Shown here: in pieces, positions 38,861 to 49,856 of the stretch
How positions within the stretch are numbered: position 1 is the stretch's first letter
Layout of the letters: each line of letters opens with the position of its first letter
DNA from: Nilaparvata lugens
Lineage: Eukaryota > Arthropoda > Insecta > Hemiptera > Delphacidae
Reading direction: 5' to 3'
DNA: 64,000 nt
Assembly (NCBI RefSeq): GCF_014356525.2
Contig: NC_052509.1
Location: 30,398,436 to 30,462,435 of the forward strand
The notes under the pieces: model-generated
Database searches by the model: none
Seen by the model: only the letters and a program-made list of their open reading frames with translations
What the model was told of the DNA's origin: nothing
Made by a program: the position numbers and the translations under genes

Positions 38861-39650
38861 GCAGGTAACCCGTGCTTCGCAAGGGTTTATTTTAAAACTT
38901 GACGTAATGAAATCCAGAAGAATTGAAAATAGGCCTATAAGAATCCTCAGTTGATTAAGAATTTATAAACAGCATTTCAAATAAATCAGTCAAGTAGTTC
39001 AGACGTTATGTTTTTTTCCTATCCTCTACACGTGTGTACGTGTTAAAGCCAATTCTTTCCTCTATTATAGTATAGAAGATGATAGATAGATGGATATATC
39101 ATCCATCTATCATCTTCAATACTATAATAAAGGAAATGAATGAGAATAAATTTTGTAAGGTTTGAGATATCGATGTGCGGTTTTCATCATAACTTTTCCC
39201 TGGAAATCCTTTATCAGAATCATGTATCATATGACCATCTTCCAATTAAAAAAAAAATTTTGGATTCAAAAAGGCGGTTCCAAAATGGCGGAAAAAATTT
39301 GGGTGTGACGGAAAACCTGTTTTTATCATTCGAAAAAAAACCCAATCATACCTATCTTCTAATTTCCCTTTTGAGAGAAATAATTTCCCTTACAACTGAA
39401 AGCATGACAAATAATTGAAAACTTGACAAATTGGAAACTTGGTGTAATCAAATATTGAACAATTTGAAAAAGGTTTATAACCATCCTCGGTTAAGCAAGA
39501 ATCTATATGCAAAATTTCAAGTTAATTAGTCCAGTAGTTCAGATATGATGATGCGTCAAACATAATTTTCCTATACTTTACACCTGTATACGTGTATAAT
39601 CCAGCTCTTTCCATTTTTATAGTATAGAAAATAATAGATGGATGGATGAT
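38861..39650. repeat. Widespread insect repeat (ACTAGC...CCCGTGCTTCGC type), two partial units
   Basis: ACTAGCAGGTAACCCGTGCTTCGC near 38862 opens the repeat. Two diverged units share AACTTG(A/G)(C/T)GTAAT, CAGT(A)GTTCAGA and the closing TATAGTATAGAA, at 38897-39075 and 39421-39630. I recognise the pattern from many insect genomes but cannot name the family. The 92-codon ORF between the units has no motif. Confidence 0.5.
39064..39130. repeat. Short near-perfect palindrome
   Basis: TTATAGTATAGAAGATGATA pairs with TATCATCTTCAATACTATAA around a GATATATC centre; it is placed at the end of the first repeat unit. Confidence 0.8.
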
Positions 39651-40499
39651 CATTGTTATTTTACTAAAAGATAGAATAAGTTGAATAGTTTCCCTTTCAG
39701 AGGGAGTTTTGACAACCAACAAAACTCATTTTTCATTTGAAGATATAACGAAAAGGTGCATATGACCTTATTTTTTTGCTCAGCTTGCCAAAATACCAGT
39801 CATTCCAATATTACAATTTTCGACTGACTGTACAGTAAGTCAGCCTTCCTATCAGGGCTCGAATTATTTTGAAATCTTAATTGAATAGAAAATGGAAGAG
39901 AATAATTTTTCTATGTAAATATCAAAACCTTTATTCAAAGACATATTAACTGCATGCGTTTTCATATTGCCGATACAGCATTGATGAAACTGTAGACTTT
40001 TATTTAGCACTTTGTCTCAAAAAGCTGTTCTAGCTGAAAAATTGATTATGCATGCCACGTGTAGGCCTAAACATTGCATCAGGAAAACGAAGTTTTGAAA
40101 CTATGGGCCAGTTGCACGTTGTGCCGTGCTATGAATTTGGAAAGTTAATTTGGAATTTGGAATTTAGAAGCATACACAATATAACTTAATAAAAGGGATG
40201 CTTGATAAACATACCTATTGCTAGAGAATGGGAATCCAGGAATGACAAGAGAGACAACTAAATAGATAGAAGATATCAAATATATGGTCACCTCTTATAG
40301 TTAAATTCAACAGTAAATTAAAAAAAAAATGATGTTACATCATGAAAACCGAAAATACAATCACTAAATTTAGAAAGTTATCTCCGATATAGCTAATTCA
40401 ATAGTATCCTACTCTGTCTGCTTTACATTGAGAACATCTTAGATTGAATCATGAGAAGCTTGAAGGACTCTGATTTCAAAAAGAAGAATTGAAAGTTAT
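39651..40499. other. No recognisable gene
   Basis: No supported feature. Confidence 0.4.
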
Positions 40500-41157
40500 C
40501 TATATATATATAAAAGCGAAATGGCACTCACTCACTCACTCACTCACTCGCATAACTAAAAATCTACCGGACCAAAAACGTTCAAATTTGGTACGGTAGG
40601 TATGTTCAGTTGGCCCTTTAGAGGCGCACTAAGAAATCTTTTGGCAATATTTCAACTCTAAGGGGTTGTTTTTAAGGGTTTAAAGTTCGTCTTTTAGCAT
40701 GTATATTCTTCTTCTCCCAATCTCTCAATTATAATTGAAATTTCCATTATCATATGTTACTATAGAACTATAATCTAGATAGAGTACCTCTTCGAAACAG
40801 TTGTTAACTGGCAACTAAATTAATAACTTTGTCAGGTTGGCATTAAGTTGAGTTGACTTTGTTAGGTTGGCACCAAGTTGAAGATTTAAATGCATTTATC
40901 GCGGAAAAATTGATTGGGCACTGCTACTTCAATCCTGGGAATATTATATCACTAGCCGTCAGGCTCGCTTCGCTCGCCATATCCCTTTAGTCAGACGTTT
41001 AGTCTGAACCCCCGACTGGATTGTCCTAACATGATAAAAATTCAGGCGAGCGAAGCAAGCCTGCTAATCTCATTCTTGGACGATCCAGTCGGGGGTCCAG
41101 GGGGTGGAGCCCCCTGGCTAGACGGATATGGCGAGCGAAGCGAGCCTGACGGCTAGT
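40500..41157. mobile_element. Helitron/Helentron-like non-autonomous element (tentative)
   Basis: Starts with TATATATATAAAAGCGAAATGG and a (CACT)n run, then GACCAAAAACGTTCAAATTTGG, a layout I associate with arthropod Helitron-type elements. The right end is a long inverted repeat. ACTAGCCGTCAGGCTCGCTT (40951 on) pairs with AAGCGAGCCTGACGGCTAGT (to about 41157), and the CCAGGGGGTGGAGCCCCCTGG hairpin lies near 41096. No Rep or helicase sequence is present. The superfamily is uncertain. Confidence 0.4.
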
Positions 41158-41387
41158 CATAGATATTTCTCAGAAGTTAATCATAAATAACTATACATAT
41201 GTTGAGAAAAGATCAACATACCCACACAGCACACTGATGTATATAAAACGTTCAATAAACGTTATCTCTTAAACATTTGAAGCGTTTAGACAACGTTGTA
41301 TGTTGTTGGCCATAACGTTTTCTAAACGTTTATTCAACCTTTAGTTTGGTACTGACCTTTACGTTTAATAAACATTTATTTAAAGGT

Positions 41388-43380
41388 TGTAACATATTTG
41401 AAATTTGGGTAGATATAAAAATCCCTAGCTGAAGTACTAATAGGTCTGAGTAAAGTAACTGGCTAATATTGCCAAAGAGATAACATAAAGATTAGATAGC
41501 ATCAGCTTGTTCTGGCTAAACGGTACAATAGCCTAAAAGGAATTGAAATAATTTTTTGCTTATAAATAATATTATATAAAATATTGAAGATTGAGGTTAG
41601 GCATAAACATTCAGTGATCGGCGACCTAACGATCGACCGAGCCATGCAACGTAGAATCTGACCAAACCCCTTGGCAGAGATCTATTGCGGCAAAACGGTA
41701 TGCAATTTGGAAGAACAAAAGGTCACGTGGCTAACTATTATGATGCATGAAATAAATGGTAATATATAGAAAATTAACTAGCATGTAGAGGGCATACTTA
41801 AAAAACCTAATAAAAATAATTAAATGTATCCAGGAAATAGGAGGTTACCAAGCGCATGAATACTGAAACAATTTGCATGCACCAATCACATAATGACAGT
41901 TGATAGGCGGCAATAGTATGCCAATTCAAAAATATTTATATATATTTCTATAAATGATTAGAATTTGTATGAAATTGTTATATAGTCTATGTTATGGATA
42001 TGGCCCGAAGGCAAAGAAATTATTGAACATACAACATAAGTAATAATTTAATATTTTAGTACGGTCTATTTGAACCTTTAATGGCGGAGGACTAGGATAT
42101 TCAAATTTTATGTAAATTTGAAAGTCGGAAATAAGAATTGTAAAATTGAGAAAAGAGAACCATCACTCGCCTGTCAAATGCCACCATGAGAGGTCCCTAA
42201 ATATTATAGAGCGTAATACCTTGCTATAACTTGTAAAAAGCTAAAGTTAGATTGAATTATTAAATTTCTTATAAGACTTTGTGATGCTCTTATAAAGCAG
42301 AAGTCATTTTCATTTTTAAATAATTTTTGTAACCCCTTGGAAGAGACCAATCCGGCTACCATAGTCCAGGACCACCAGGAGTTGGATCGACATCAGCAGC
42401 TCATAAGAAGATTTCGACACGTGAGTGAGAAATATTGAATTAGTGATGGGCGCCCTCAGTGCTTCGAAATTACCTAATAATCAAAGCTAGCTCGTCGAAA
42501 GGGTTTTCTTATAAATTAAGAATTTAATAAAAAGTACTTGCGCAAGTAAAGAAAGTATTAAAGGTATTTTATTAGAGGAGTAATGAATCAGTACATTTCA
42601 GAAAATTCTAATAAATCAAAGAAGTATAAAATCTAGGCTATTAATGCATATTCATATGATCTTTAATTTTTGCAATATAATTTGTGATAGTTTGTTGTAG
42701 CTCTGATTCACTAGATGAATTGCTCTACTTATTCCATCAGGTGCCGAATCTTGCACCCTGAGATAAAATATATATTCATTACAAAGAAATCTACTAGATA
42801 CTAGAGAATTTAATATATATATTTGGATCATTGGTTGCCAATTTATCAAGTTGATCTTAAGGAACCTATTTTTAATAGAATTGTCCAAGTCGACAAGTAT
42901 TAGCAAGCTTATATCGCAGCTACATGCAAAAAGATGCATATGATTTAAAAATAAAAGCACATGGTAACGTTTCGTGCTATAAATTTAGAGTATAATGTTT
43001 AGCCTGTGATATTTTACTGATTTCAATTATTGTTCTATTTTTATATTATATATTTTTATCGCTCTTTATATTTTTGCCTTGATCTAATTTTTTGCAATAT
43101 TTGTTAATATATGTATCAAATTGTTTATGGTGTGCAATCTATTTTAATTCCTCAACACTATAGGATAAGTACCATATATATATTTTTTTTTTTCAATGAA
43201 TAACAAGAATTATAGGGGAAGCTCATACCTGGGCCTATAAAGATTTTTATGAGACTGTATCCTATTAAAAAAAAAAAACCACAACCTAATTTTATAATTA
43301 TATATTAAATATTTCATGCTCTACCGACTGATGCCAAGCAGGAGGCTAATCGTTATTTGAATATAAAGAATAACGTGACA
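41388..43380 (+). repeat. 5' LTR of copy B (1993 bp)
   Basis: TGTAAC...GTGACA. It contains the tRNA-Lys D-arm complement at 43315-43330. TATATAAA at 41573 is a possible TATA box, but the nearby TCAGT is not kept in copy A, so no start site is called. The ORF 42960-42652 (minus) is repeated in the other LTR and shows no protein-like pattern. Confidence 0.92.
43315..43330 (+). promoter_or_regulatory. U5 site complementary to tRNA-Lys D-arm
   Basis: CATGCTCTACCGACTG is the exact reverse complement of nucleotides 13-28 of animal tRNA-Lys(CUU) (D-loop, D-stem and start of the anticodon stem). It lies 57 bases before the PBS, which pairs with the 3' end of the same tRNA. Also present at 58551-58566 (exact) and 3798-3813 (one change); a 13-base core remains at 16540-16552 (exact) and 9315-9327 (one change). 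Confidence 0.7.
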
Positions 43381-43387
43381 TAAAACA

Positions 43388-43406
43388 TGGCGCCCAACGT
43401 GGGGCT
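43388..43406 (+). promoter_or_regulatory. Primer-binding site for tRNA-Lys(CUU)
   Basis: TGGCGCCCAACGTGGGGCT matches the reverse complement of the last 19 nucleotides (with CCA) of animal tRNA-Lys(CUU). It begins 7 bases after the LTR end. Confidence 0.93.
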
Positions 43407-43956
43407 GATGATGAGAGCTGAGCTCATTGAATAATTATTAGAAATTAAGTCAAGACTCATATTGAGGATAATAATTAAAGACAAGTCTAGTCATATTAAA
43501 ATTTGTCGTGGATGGATAATGAAACTATAGATATATGAGTATTGAGGAAAACAGGCGAATTAAACTTTGTATTACTTTTGGGGAATCAATAGCTTTGAAT
43601 AAAGAGAAATTATATGTTTTAAAGAAAATTTTATATTATTGTTATTGTAAAAAATATATTTTATAGAGAGAGATTATATTTTATAAGCCTAAACTGCTAT
43701 TACTTTCTAGTCAAGAATATATTATGTATAAGCCGGTTGGAAAATAAGTCACAGTCTGTAAACTAGTCAGGAATCAATATTCAATATCGGGGCGCTAGAG
43801 CATTATAAAAAACTTAAGTATAAATACCTTATTTTTTGGATATCCAAACACTTTGCACATAACTGTTTCACTGTAAGTCCCGGTTTGTGTCTCTTTTTTA
43901 AGCATTTTGCATATTATTCATCACTTTTTTAATTAGCATTTATCATATTTGAAACA
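43407..43956 (+). other. 5' leader of copy B
   Basis: Untranslated region between PBS and gag, AT-rich. GGGGCGCTAGAGC near 43789 is the only GC-rich string. No ORF and no clear splice signal. Confidence 0.6.
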
Positions 43957-46110
43957 ATGAATCACACTCCCGCAAACTCTGAAGTTTCATATATGTACGG
44001 CGGTTGCACAGATCCCACTTTGTCGACTCCCAGCACATCAAACCCCACCATGGTAGATGCCAATACGCCATGAGAAAGGGAACCAGGAAGTGTCGGGTCG
44101 ATAGTCTTTGATCCACAAGGTCTGCAACCTCTATCATCCACTCGAATCGACGCCGCTGACGTACCATTGAATCAACGGATAGCAGAGATCAACTTCGAAG
44201 GGGGCGAGGAGCAGCCTGCAGAACTTGCATCTCCAGAGGCCGAGTCACATCTGAGCAAACAAAGTATATTTTCAGTCACAGAGCTAGATCCATTTAAAAG
44301 GGTAATAATGGAACAAACTAGCAGTATGTTCAATATTATGTTACAAAACACAATGGATAACATGATGCAGGAGATTAAAAAGGAGAATGCGGCAATAAAA
44401 GAGGCAAATAAGCAAACAGTGGAACAGGGCATGAAAGAGACAGCAGGCGCTATACAATCAGTAGAACGACGGTTAGATACTATTGAGAGTAAAGTAGAGA
44501 ATCATAGGGAAGAATTAAAAGCAATGATAAATCTACAGAAAGAAAGTCAGGATAAAGTTATGGCAGGATTATCGGAAAGGTTGGATACGGTTACCTGTGA
44601 ACTAAACGAAAGGATAGATAACCTAACCACACAAATCACAACACCTATTCAGGATTTAACAACTAACATTAAGGCCGATTGCCATCAAGAAATCAACAAA
44701 CAAATTACCGTTGCCAATCAAAATTTAACGACTACAGTTGATGAAAATATTAACAGTATTAAAGATATTCAAAATAAACAGATCAATATGTCCACAAAAA
44801 TGAACCAACTGCAAGGTAGTATCAATCAAAACACAGAAACCTGTAAGGCTTTGAACGGAACTCTACTAATTCAAAAATCCACTCTGACTCAATTAGATCA
44901 AGGAATAAATGCTAATAAAATTACACATAATGGTCAATGGCAGATGGCACAAGAGAAAATAACAGCATTAGAAAATTATATCCAACAACGACCTCAAGGA
45001 ATTCAAGCAGATAAAATCAACTCACATAGTATATTGCAAGGACTGGGTAAATTTGATAATACTGATCGCCATTTGCAACCTCAACCATTCATTGATCAGA
45101 TAAAATTAGTACAAACTCTTGCACCTACCTCTTGGAGCATGTGGCGTCTTTGTTTGACTAGTTTATTGATTGGCGAACCCCTGATGTTCTTTCGGAGTAG
45201 AGCCCATTAATTTACATCATTGGATGAGTCTGTAGCTGTCTTCCTGGAACAGTATTGGAGCAGAAGTAATCAGTTGGACGTGCTAGCGGACATCATATCA
45301 TGCGATTTCAACCCTAACTTAGACGGTGCATGTACCACTTTCGTCACTGCCCTACAGTTCAAAAATTCTCAATTGAGCGAGCCCATTAACGAATCGGCAT
45401 TAGCAAGAATTATTTTGAAGAAACTACCATATCAAGTTAGAATGGCACTCGCCACACAACCCATTACTGATTGCAAACAGCTAATTAATCATTTATATGG
45501 CATACAGTCTGTGATGGCAATGTCAAACCACCGATCAGACCAAAGATACACACGGAATCAACATAACTCAAAAAGTAATCAGTATACCAGCCAAAATTAT
45601 GAACCGGTATCATATGATCGCTCCCAATCTGCCCCTCAACTTGAACGCCGCTATGAGCACAAGCAAAATAGTAACTGGAATAATGAAAATTTTCAAAATC
45701 GCACAACAAATCATTACGCCCATCAGAGCAACCGCAGGAATTACTATGATGGCCGTGATCAATTAAACTCAAATAATGGTTACACTCAAAATAATTACAA
45801 CAGAAATTACAAACCGCCACCTCAACAATTAAGCACAAATTATACATTAGCGCATGCAACAGGATTAAATCAACAAAAAACACAAGATAACCCACCACCA
45901 AACACAGAGAAGACTACAGCTAAAAAATTACGAATATATGATACCCCCAATATAACGCCTGCAAGCCCCAATGAAACAAACAAAGAAAAGCAAGATATTT
46001 CAACATCACACACCACCTTTAGAAATGATTTTACCGAAAATATTATTAGAAAAACAGAAGCCAATACAAGACAGCCTACCACTAAAAACCGCCGCCAAAC
46101 ATGCAATTAA
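43957..46110 (+). pseudogene. gag: gag of copy B (two nonsense codons)
   Basis: The ATG at 43957 (MNHTPANSEVS) matches MNQSPANSQIS at 50536, which fixes the start. TTG 44167 is not an initiator. The frame runs ~717 codons to TAA 46108 but contains TGA at 44071 (codon 39, where the nested copy has Arg) and TAA at 45208 (where the decayed copy has Lys). Order: acidic N-terminus; a long coiled coil at about residues 110-350 with TVTCELNERIDNL; a CA-like region (KFDNTDRHLQPQPFIDQIKL, FLEQYWSRSNQLDVLADI, ESALARIILKKLPYQVRMAL); then a Gln/Asn/Tyr-rich tail with YYDGRDQL and PPPQQ. No CCHC knuckle is seen. Gag would form the particle and bind element RNA. The nonsense codons make this copy defective unless they are read through. 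Confidence 0.85.
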
Positions 46111-47057
46111 AACATCCTGCAAACATCAATCCCCTACTAAGCATCCTGTTCACTACCGAAGATCCCTCACCGCCGGAGAACACCAACAGCCACCAGGATC
46201 ATGCTATAATCAAGGAGTTGGTGGATACAGAACAAATTGAAAATGTATCAGATCCGCATCCGCATCAATCGACCCCACTGAGGCAGACCAAGGACCCCAA
46301 GATGGAAGAACGAGAGGACGGCATCCAGGACAAGAGGAGCGACCACCGCAAGGCCCGGAGACGGAAACGCCCGAGGCGGACACCCGGCCGACATCAGGAC
46401 AGAGAGGACGGCATACGGGAGAAGAGGTACCAGCATCACAAGGCCCGGAGGCGGAAGAAACGGAGGAAGTACCGCGCACGACGATGGAAGCCGCATGCAC
46501 GTTTTAAACGCCCGAAGAAGACACCAGACCGAACCCAAGATGGAGGACAGGAAGGGACCGACATCATGCATCCGCGGCACATACGCTTCAAGAGAGCCAA
46601 TCAGCGATGTGACTGGAAGAATAGGCCAAAGAAATATGACAGAAACGGAACTGATAGGAATACTATGGATTCGTGCATGGGCAACAATAAAGTGGACTAC
46701 TTGAGGAGATTGATTAAGGATGAACGGTGTTTGAGAAGAATGGAAGAAATAAAAAGTAATATAGAGAAAGTGAAAGTACCTGGATATTATATGATTAGAG
46801 ATTATACTATTGAAAAGATGATAAATGTTTTGATATTGTGTGTAATGTTTGTTATAATGGCTGTGATAATATTGAAAAGTGATGCTATAATTAAGACCAT
46901 GTTATTGTTGAAAGAATTTATTAGTGTTGATTGGAAGTGTTATTTCATTGAATTGTTTATTATGATGATGAAGCCTAATAATGAATTTAAGTGGAAAGTA
47001 TCGGATGAAGATGATTGGAAGCTTTATATTTATAAAGTCGTTTATTGGTGTAACTAG
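46086..47057 (+). CDS. Arg/His-repeat, membrane-segment protein of copy B (-1 frame relative to gag)
   Basis: This frame is open from 46086, has an ATG at 46101, and overlaps the end of gag by 25 bases. T AAA AAC at 46083-46089, exactly at the start of the overlap, resembles a -1 slippery site but is imperfect. Residues ~60-170 are basic modules: DHRKARRRKRPRRTPGRHQ, HHKARRRKKRRKYRARR, HARFKRPKKTPD, HPRHIRFKRANQRCDW. Near residue 240 is the hydrophobic MINVLILCVMFVIMAVIIL. The decayed copy at 19396-20010 has Gag tail and basic repeats in one frame, so the ancestral product was probably a Gag extension. Likely role: RNA packaging (basic part) and membrane targeting. The role is inferred and the family is not recognised. 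Confidence 0.7.
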   Translation, partial: KPPPNMQLKHPANINPLLSILFTTEDPSPPENTNSHQDHAIIKELVDTEQIENVSDPHPHQSTPLRQTKDPKMEEREDGIQDKRSDHRKARRRKRPRRTPGRHQDREDGIREKRYQHHKARRRKKRRKYRARRWKPHARFKRPKKTPDRTQDGGQEGTDIMHPRHIRFKRANQRCDWKNRPKKYDRNGTDRNTMDSCMGNNKVDYLRRLIKDERCLRRMEEIKSNIEKVKVPGYYMIRDYTIEKMINVLILCVMFVIMAVIILKSDAIIKTMLLLKEFISVDWKCYFIELFIMMMKPNNEFKWKVSDEDDWKLYIYKVVYWCN

Positions 47058-47570
47058 AATTATAAACAATGCCACTAAAGTGAAAATATCGAGACTCAAC
47101 GGAATAAATAGAAAATAATAAGGAAGAAAACAGAACCAGATCAAGGAATTGTTTTAAAAGATACACCAGATACATGGGCTTTAAATTTGAGAAGGATAAA
47201 TTAATAATAGGACAACCTCAACAATCAACAAATGGATAGCAGATAACCCAACTGGCCTACAGTATAGCTACAAGCAGGAAGCCAAAAGATACGGGAAAAC
47301 CACAACAATTTTACATGCAATATCACAGAATTTGAAATAAATATTATAAGAAGTCAAAGGAAAACACCACTATCAAGCCAATTACTGACCTTTCTTAATA
47401 AATTTAATATTGATGAAGCAACCTCGTGTCAACAAATCAGATTTTCGATTCCTCCCAACTGTCCAAAGCCTGCAACAAGCAAAAGAATAATTTTTAATTA
47501 TGTAATTAAATAAGATACATCAAATAGAAAAGGACAAAAGCGGGGATTATATATTTAAAATTTGTTAATT
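47058..47570 (+). other. 3' remnant of the Arg-rich ORF and spacer
   Basis: ACACCAGATACATGGGCTTT and the next ~150 bases match coding DNA 700-926 of copy A but are broken by stops here. The section ends at TTAATTACCT, where the nested element begins. Confidence 0.6.
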
Positions 47571-47574
47571 ACCT

Positions 47575-49853
47575 TGTCACGTGGTAATTTAAAGCCACCA
47601 AATATTTTAAAATGAACCAATGAAATGTAATAGAACTATAAAATTGGAAAGAAGGTTAGACCTACTCAAAGGATAAATCAACTTAAATCAAGTATCATTA
47701 GCGATTAGGAGTAATAGCGTTATCAAAAACGATTGGAAAACATGTATTATTGTGATTTAATAATTATGAGAACCCATGGTAAGATCAAAAAAAAATTATA
47801 AAGCGGCTTACTTATTATTGGCGGATTATAAAAAAAAAAATGCATGAACATTGAGGTTAGAATTATTTGTTTTCATTTTGAAAAGAATTAGTCGATCTTG
47901 GATAAATCAATAACTATTAGAATCAATACTGAACGAATCAGCTGATTATTCGATCAACCCATATAACAGGTTGAATTATATAAAATTTACTCATAAAGGA
48001 TATATTATGTATACTAAAGGAAGTCGATGTGTAGAAATACGAACACCCATTATTTTTGTATAAATATTTATTATAATCTAGAAAAGCATGATAAATCAAG
48101 AGTATACAAAACTCATATAAAAACTAAATGTATTAACATCGCATGTTAGGATTTATTTATGAAATCAATTTGAGATAAACACTCCATACATTTGTATAAA
48201 AACTCTTTTTTAGTTAATTTTTTCTATTATAAAGCCGAGGAAGCCCTGATTCCCAAGGCAACTAATTGCATTGAGTTTATTAAATTGAAGGCCAATCAGA
48301 GAGTAGCTTACAGAATTATTCTTGGAAGAGGCAAATTTTTCTGAAAACCTGCTTCTTCTGGCTTAAGATCCCGACCTGAGAGGATGCACATGGAGTTTAG
48401 GGTTCTTTCTTCCTCTTTTTAAAATTTTAAAACTATTAAGCCACACCCTTTTTTAATGTAAAGTATTTGTATTAAATGTCAATTATCTGTGAACTCAGTG
48501 CTGTCAAAGAGTTCGTAATTTGTAACGATTCCCATAAAAATATCTTTAATTCAAAAGAAACTTATAAAAATCTGGATCACACGTTAGCCCAGCAGTGACG
48601 AAAAGGAGCCTACCTAATTAATTATTGGAAATAATTAATTCAATCCACGAGACCATCCAGAACTTCAGTTCAGTGAGTGATAAGTCAAACGAGCTCGTTT
48701 TTTCTACGTTCAGTGGGGTAATTAATAAAAAAGCGCTATTCAAATTAACTTGAATCAAATAAAAAGTCACCACGTGTTGAATAATATCACATAGTTCATA
48801 AGAACATTTTATAAATTTATTAATATATGTAGGAAGCTTACTTCCATGCACAGCCCGAATTCATATAAATCCCTGAGATCTCATGTTTGAATATTAATTT
48901 ATTAATTATAATTTTGTTAATGGAACAAAGTATATCATATCAAACTTATAGACTGAACAGGTTTTTGTTTGCAGAATTTTGTATTGATTGGAAGTATAAG
49001 TATCAGTATTAAATATAATATATTATGAATTTGAAACTCAGTATTGTGAATATTAGCAAAGCCTGTGATAATTATTCAGATTTTAGAAATAGATTATTTA
49101 AGTGAATTATAGATATATCGAATATTTTATGCACACCTTTTTTATGGGAATATATTTTGTGTTTTATGTCAGCATACAAACTCATAGAATTTTTTATTAT
49201 ATCCTAACTCATCTCGTGATATACAGTTTGAGCTGTTTTAATACCAACAAATATTTAGCAGCACTTAAAATTATTGAATCAAGTAATATTAATCTTATTC
49301 AGAGCACTCAATATTTATCATCCTTTGATGATATTCATCTCATCTACCAGAACAAGTATATTAAGAAATTATATTAATAAGGTTCCAGTTATATCATATA
49401 AGGATCCAGAGAGCTTCAAGAACTGGCGTTGTAAGTTCTAAGGAATTTTGGAAGGGTATATTGGTGAATACTTGTATTCACGACAAGCGTTTTGAGAATC
49501 AACTAGAAACAACTATAGTTGGTCCTTATTATTCTCTAGTGATACATGGTTACTGATAATCAGTCATCAAATATTCTTTTACTTTCCTTATTGGTATTCT
49601 TCAAGAACTTCATAGAAGCAGCGGTAAGAATTATCAATCACTGGTCACTGAACCTTATGGTGATTATTTGTATTTATAAAATTCATGTTTCTACCACTGA
49701 GCTAGAGCTGAGGTTTGAACCCAGTAATTTTGCGAGCCGGACGGCCTTAATTTTTTGTGAATTTATTCGCAAGAGAGGGAATTTAGAGACTGCTCTTATA
49801 AATATCAGAAACGTCATATTATCTGTGAAGGATTTACAATTCACAACTTCACA
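47575..49853 (+). repeat. 5' LTR of nested element (2279 bp)
   Basis: TGTCACGTGG...CTTCACA. Bases from about 47794 on match 53784-55841 with few differences. An antisense tRNA-like block is at 49691-49723. ORFs such as 49102-49377 are repeated in both LTRs simply because the LTRs are copies. Confidence 0.85.
49691..49723 (+). promoter_or_regulatory. Antisense tRNA D-arm/T-arm-like block in nested LTR
   Basis: CTACCACTGAGCTA is the reverse complement of TAGCTCAGTGGTAG, a standard tRNA D-arm (A-box). Five bases later GAGGTTTGAACCCA is the reverse complement of TGGGTTCAAACCTC, a T-arm/B-box-like string. The order is permuted compared with a tRNA gene. It is present in the 3' LTR too (55688-55720). 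Confidence 0.55.
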
Positions 49854-49856
49854 AAA

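Noticed and set aside
41573..41613. TATATAAA and TCAGT as the LTR core promoter
   Set aside because: Spacing is ~40 bases rather than ~30, and copy A lacks TCAGT at this place, so it is not supported.
42652..42960. 102-codon minus-strand ORF repeated at 57863-58171
   Set aside because: Same reason: it is within paired LTRs, and the equivalent in copy A (about 3180-3440) is not open.
43388..43406. PBS identical to that of some vertebrate retroviruses, as a sign of an endogenous retrovirus
   Set aside because: The PBS reflects only the use of tRNA-Lys(CUU), which is conserved in animals. There is no pol or recognisable env, and the Gag is not retrovirus-like.
49102..49377. 91-codon ORF kept almost unchanged at 55099-55374
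   Set aside because: Both lie in the two LTRs of one element, so identity follows from LTR replication, not from selection on a protein. The translation is a low-complexity hydrophobic sequence.
49691..49723. Functional tRNA gene or SINE head on the minus strand
   Set aside because: The B-box-like string comes before the A-box, there is no acceptor or anticodon stem, and no terminator stands in the right place.
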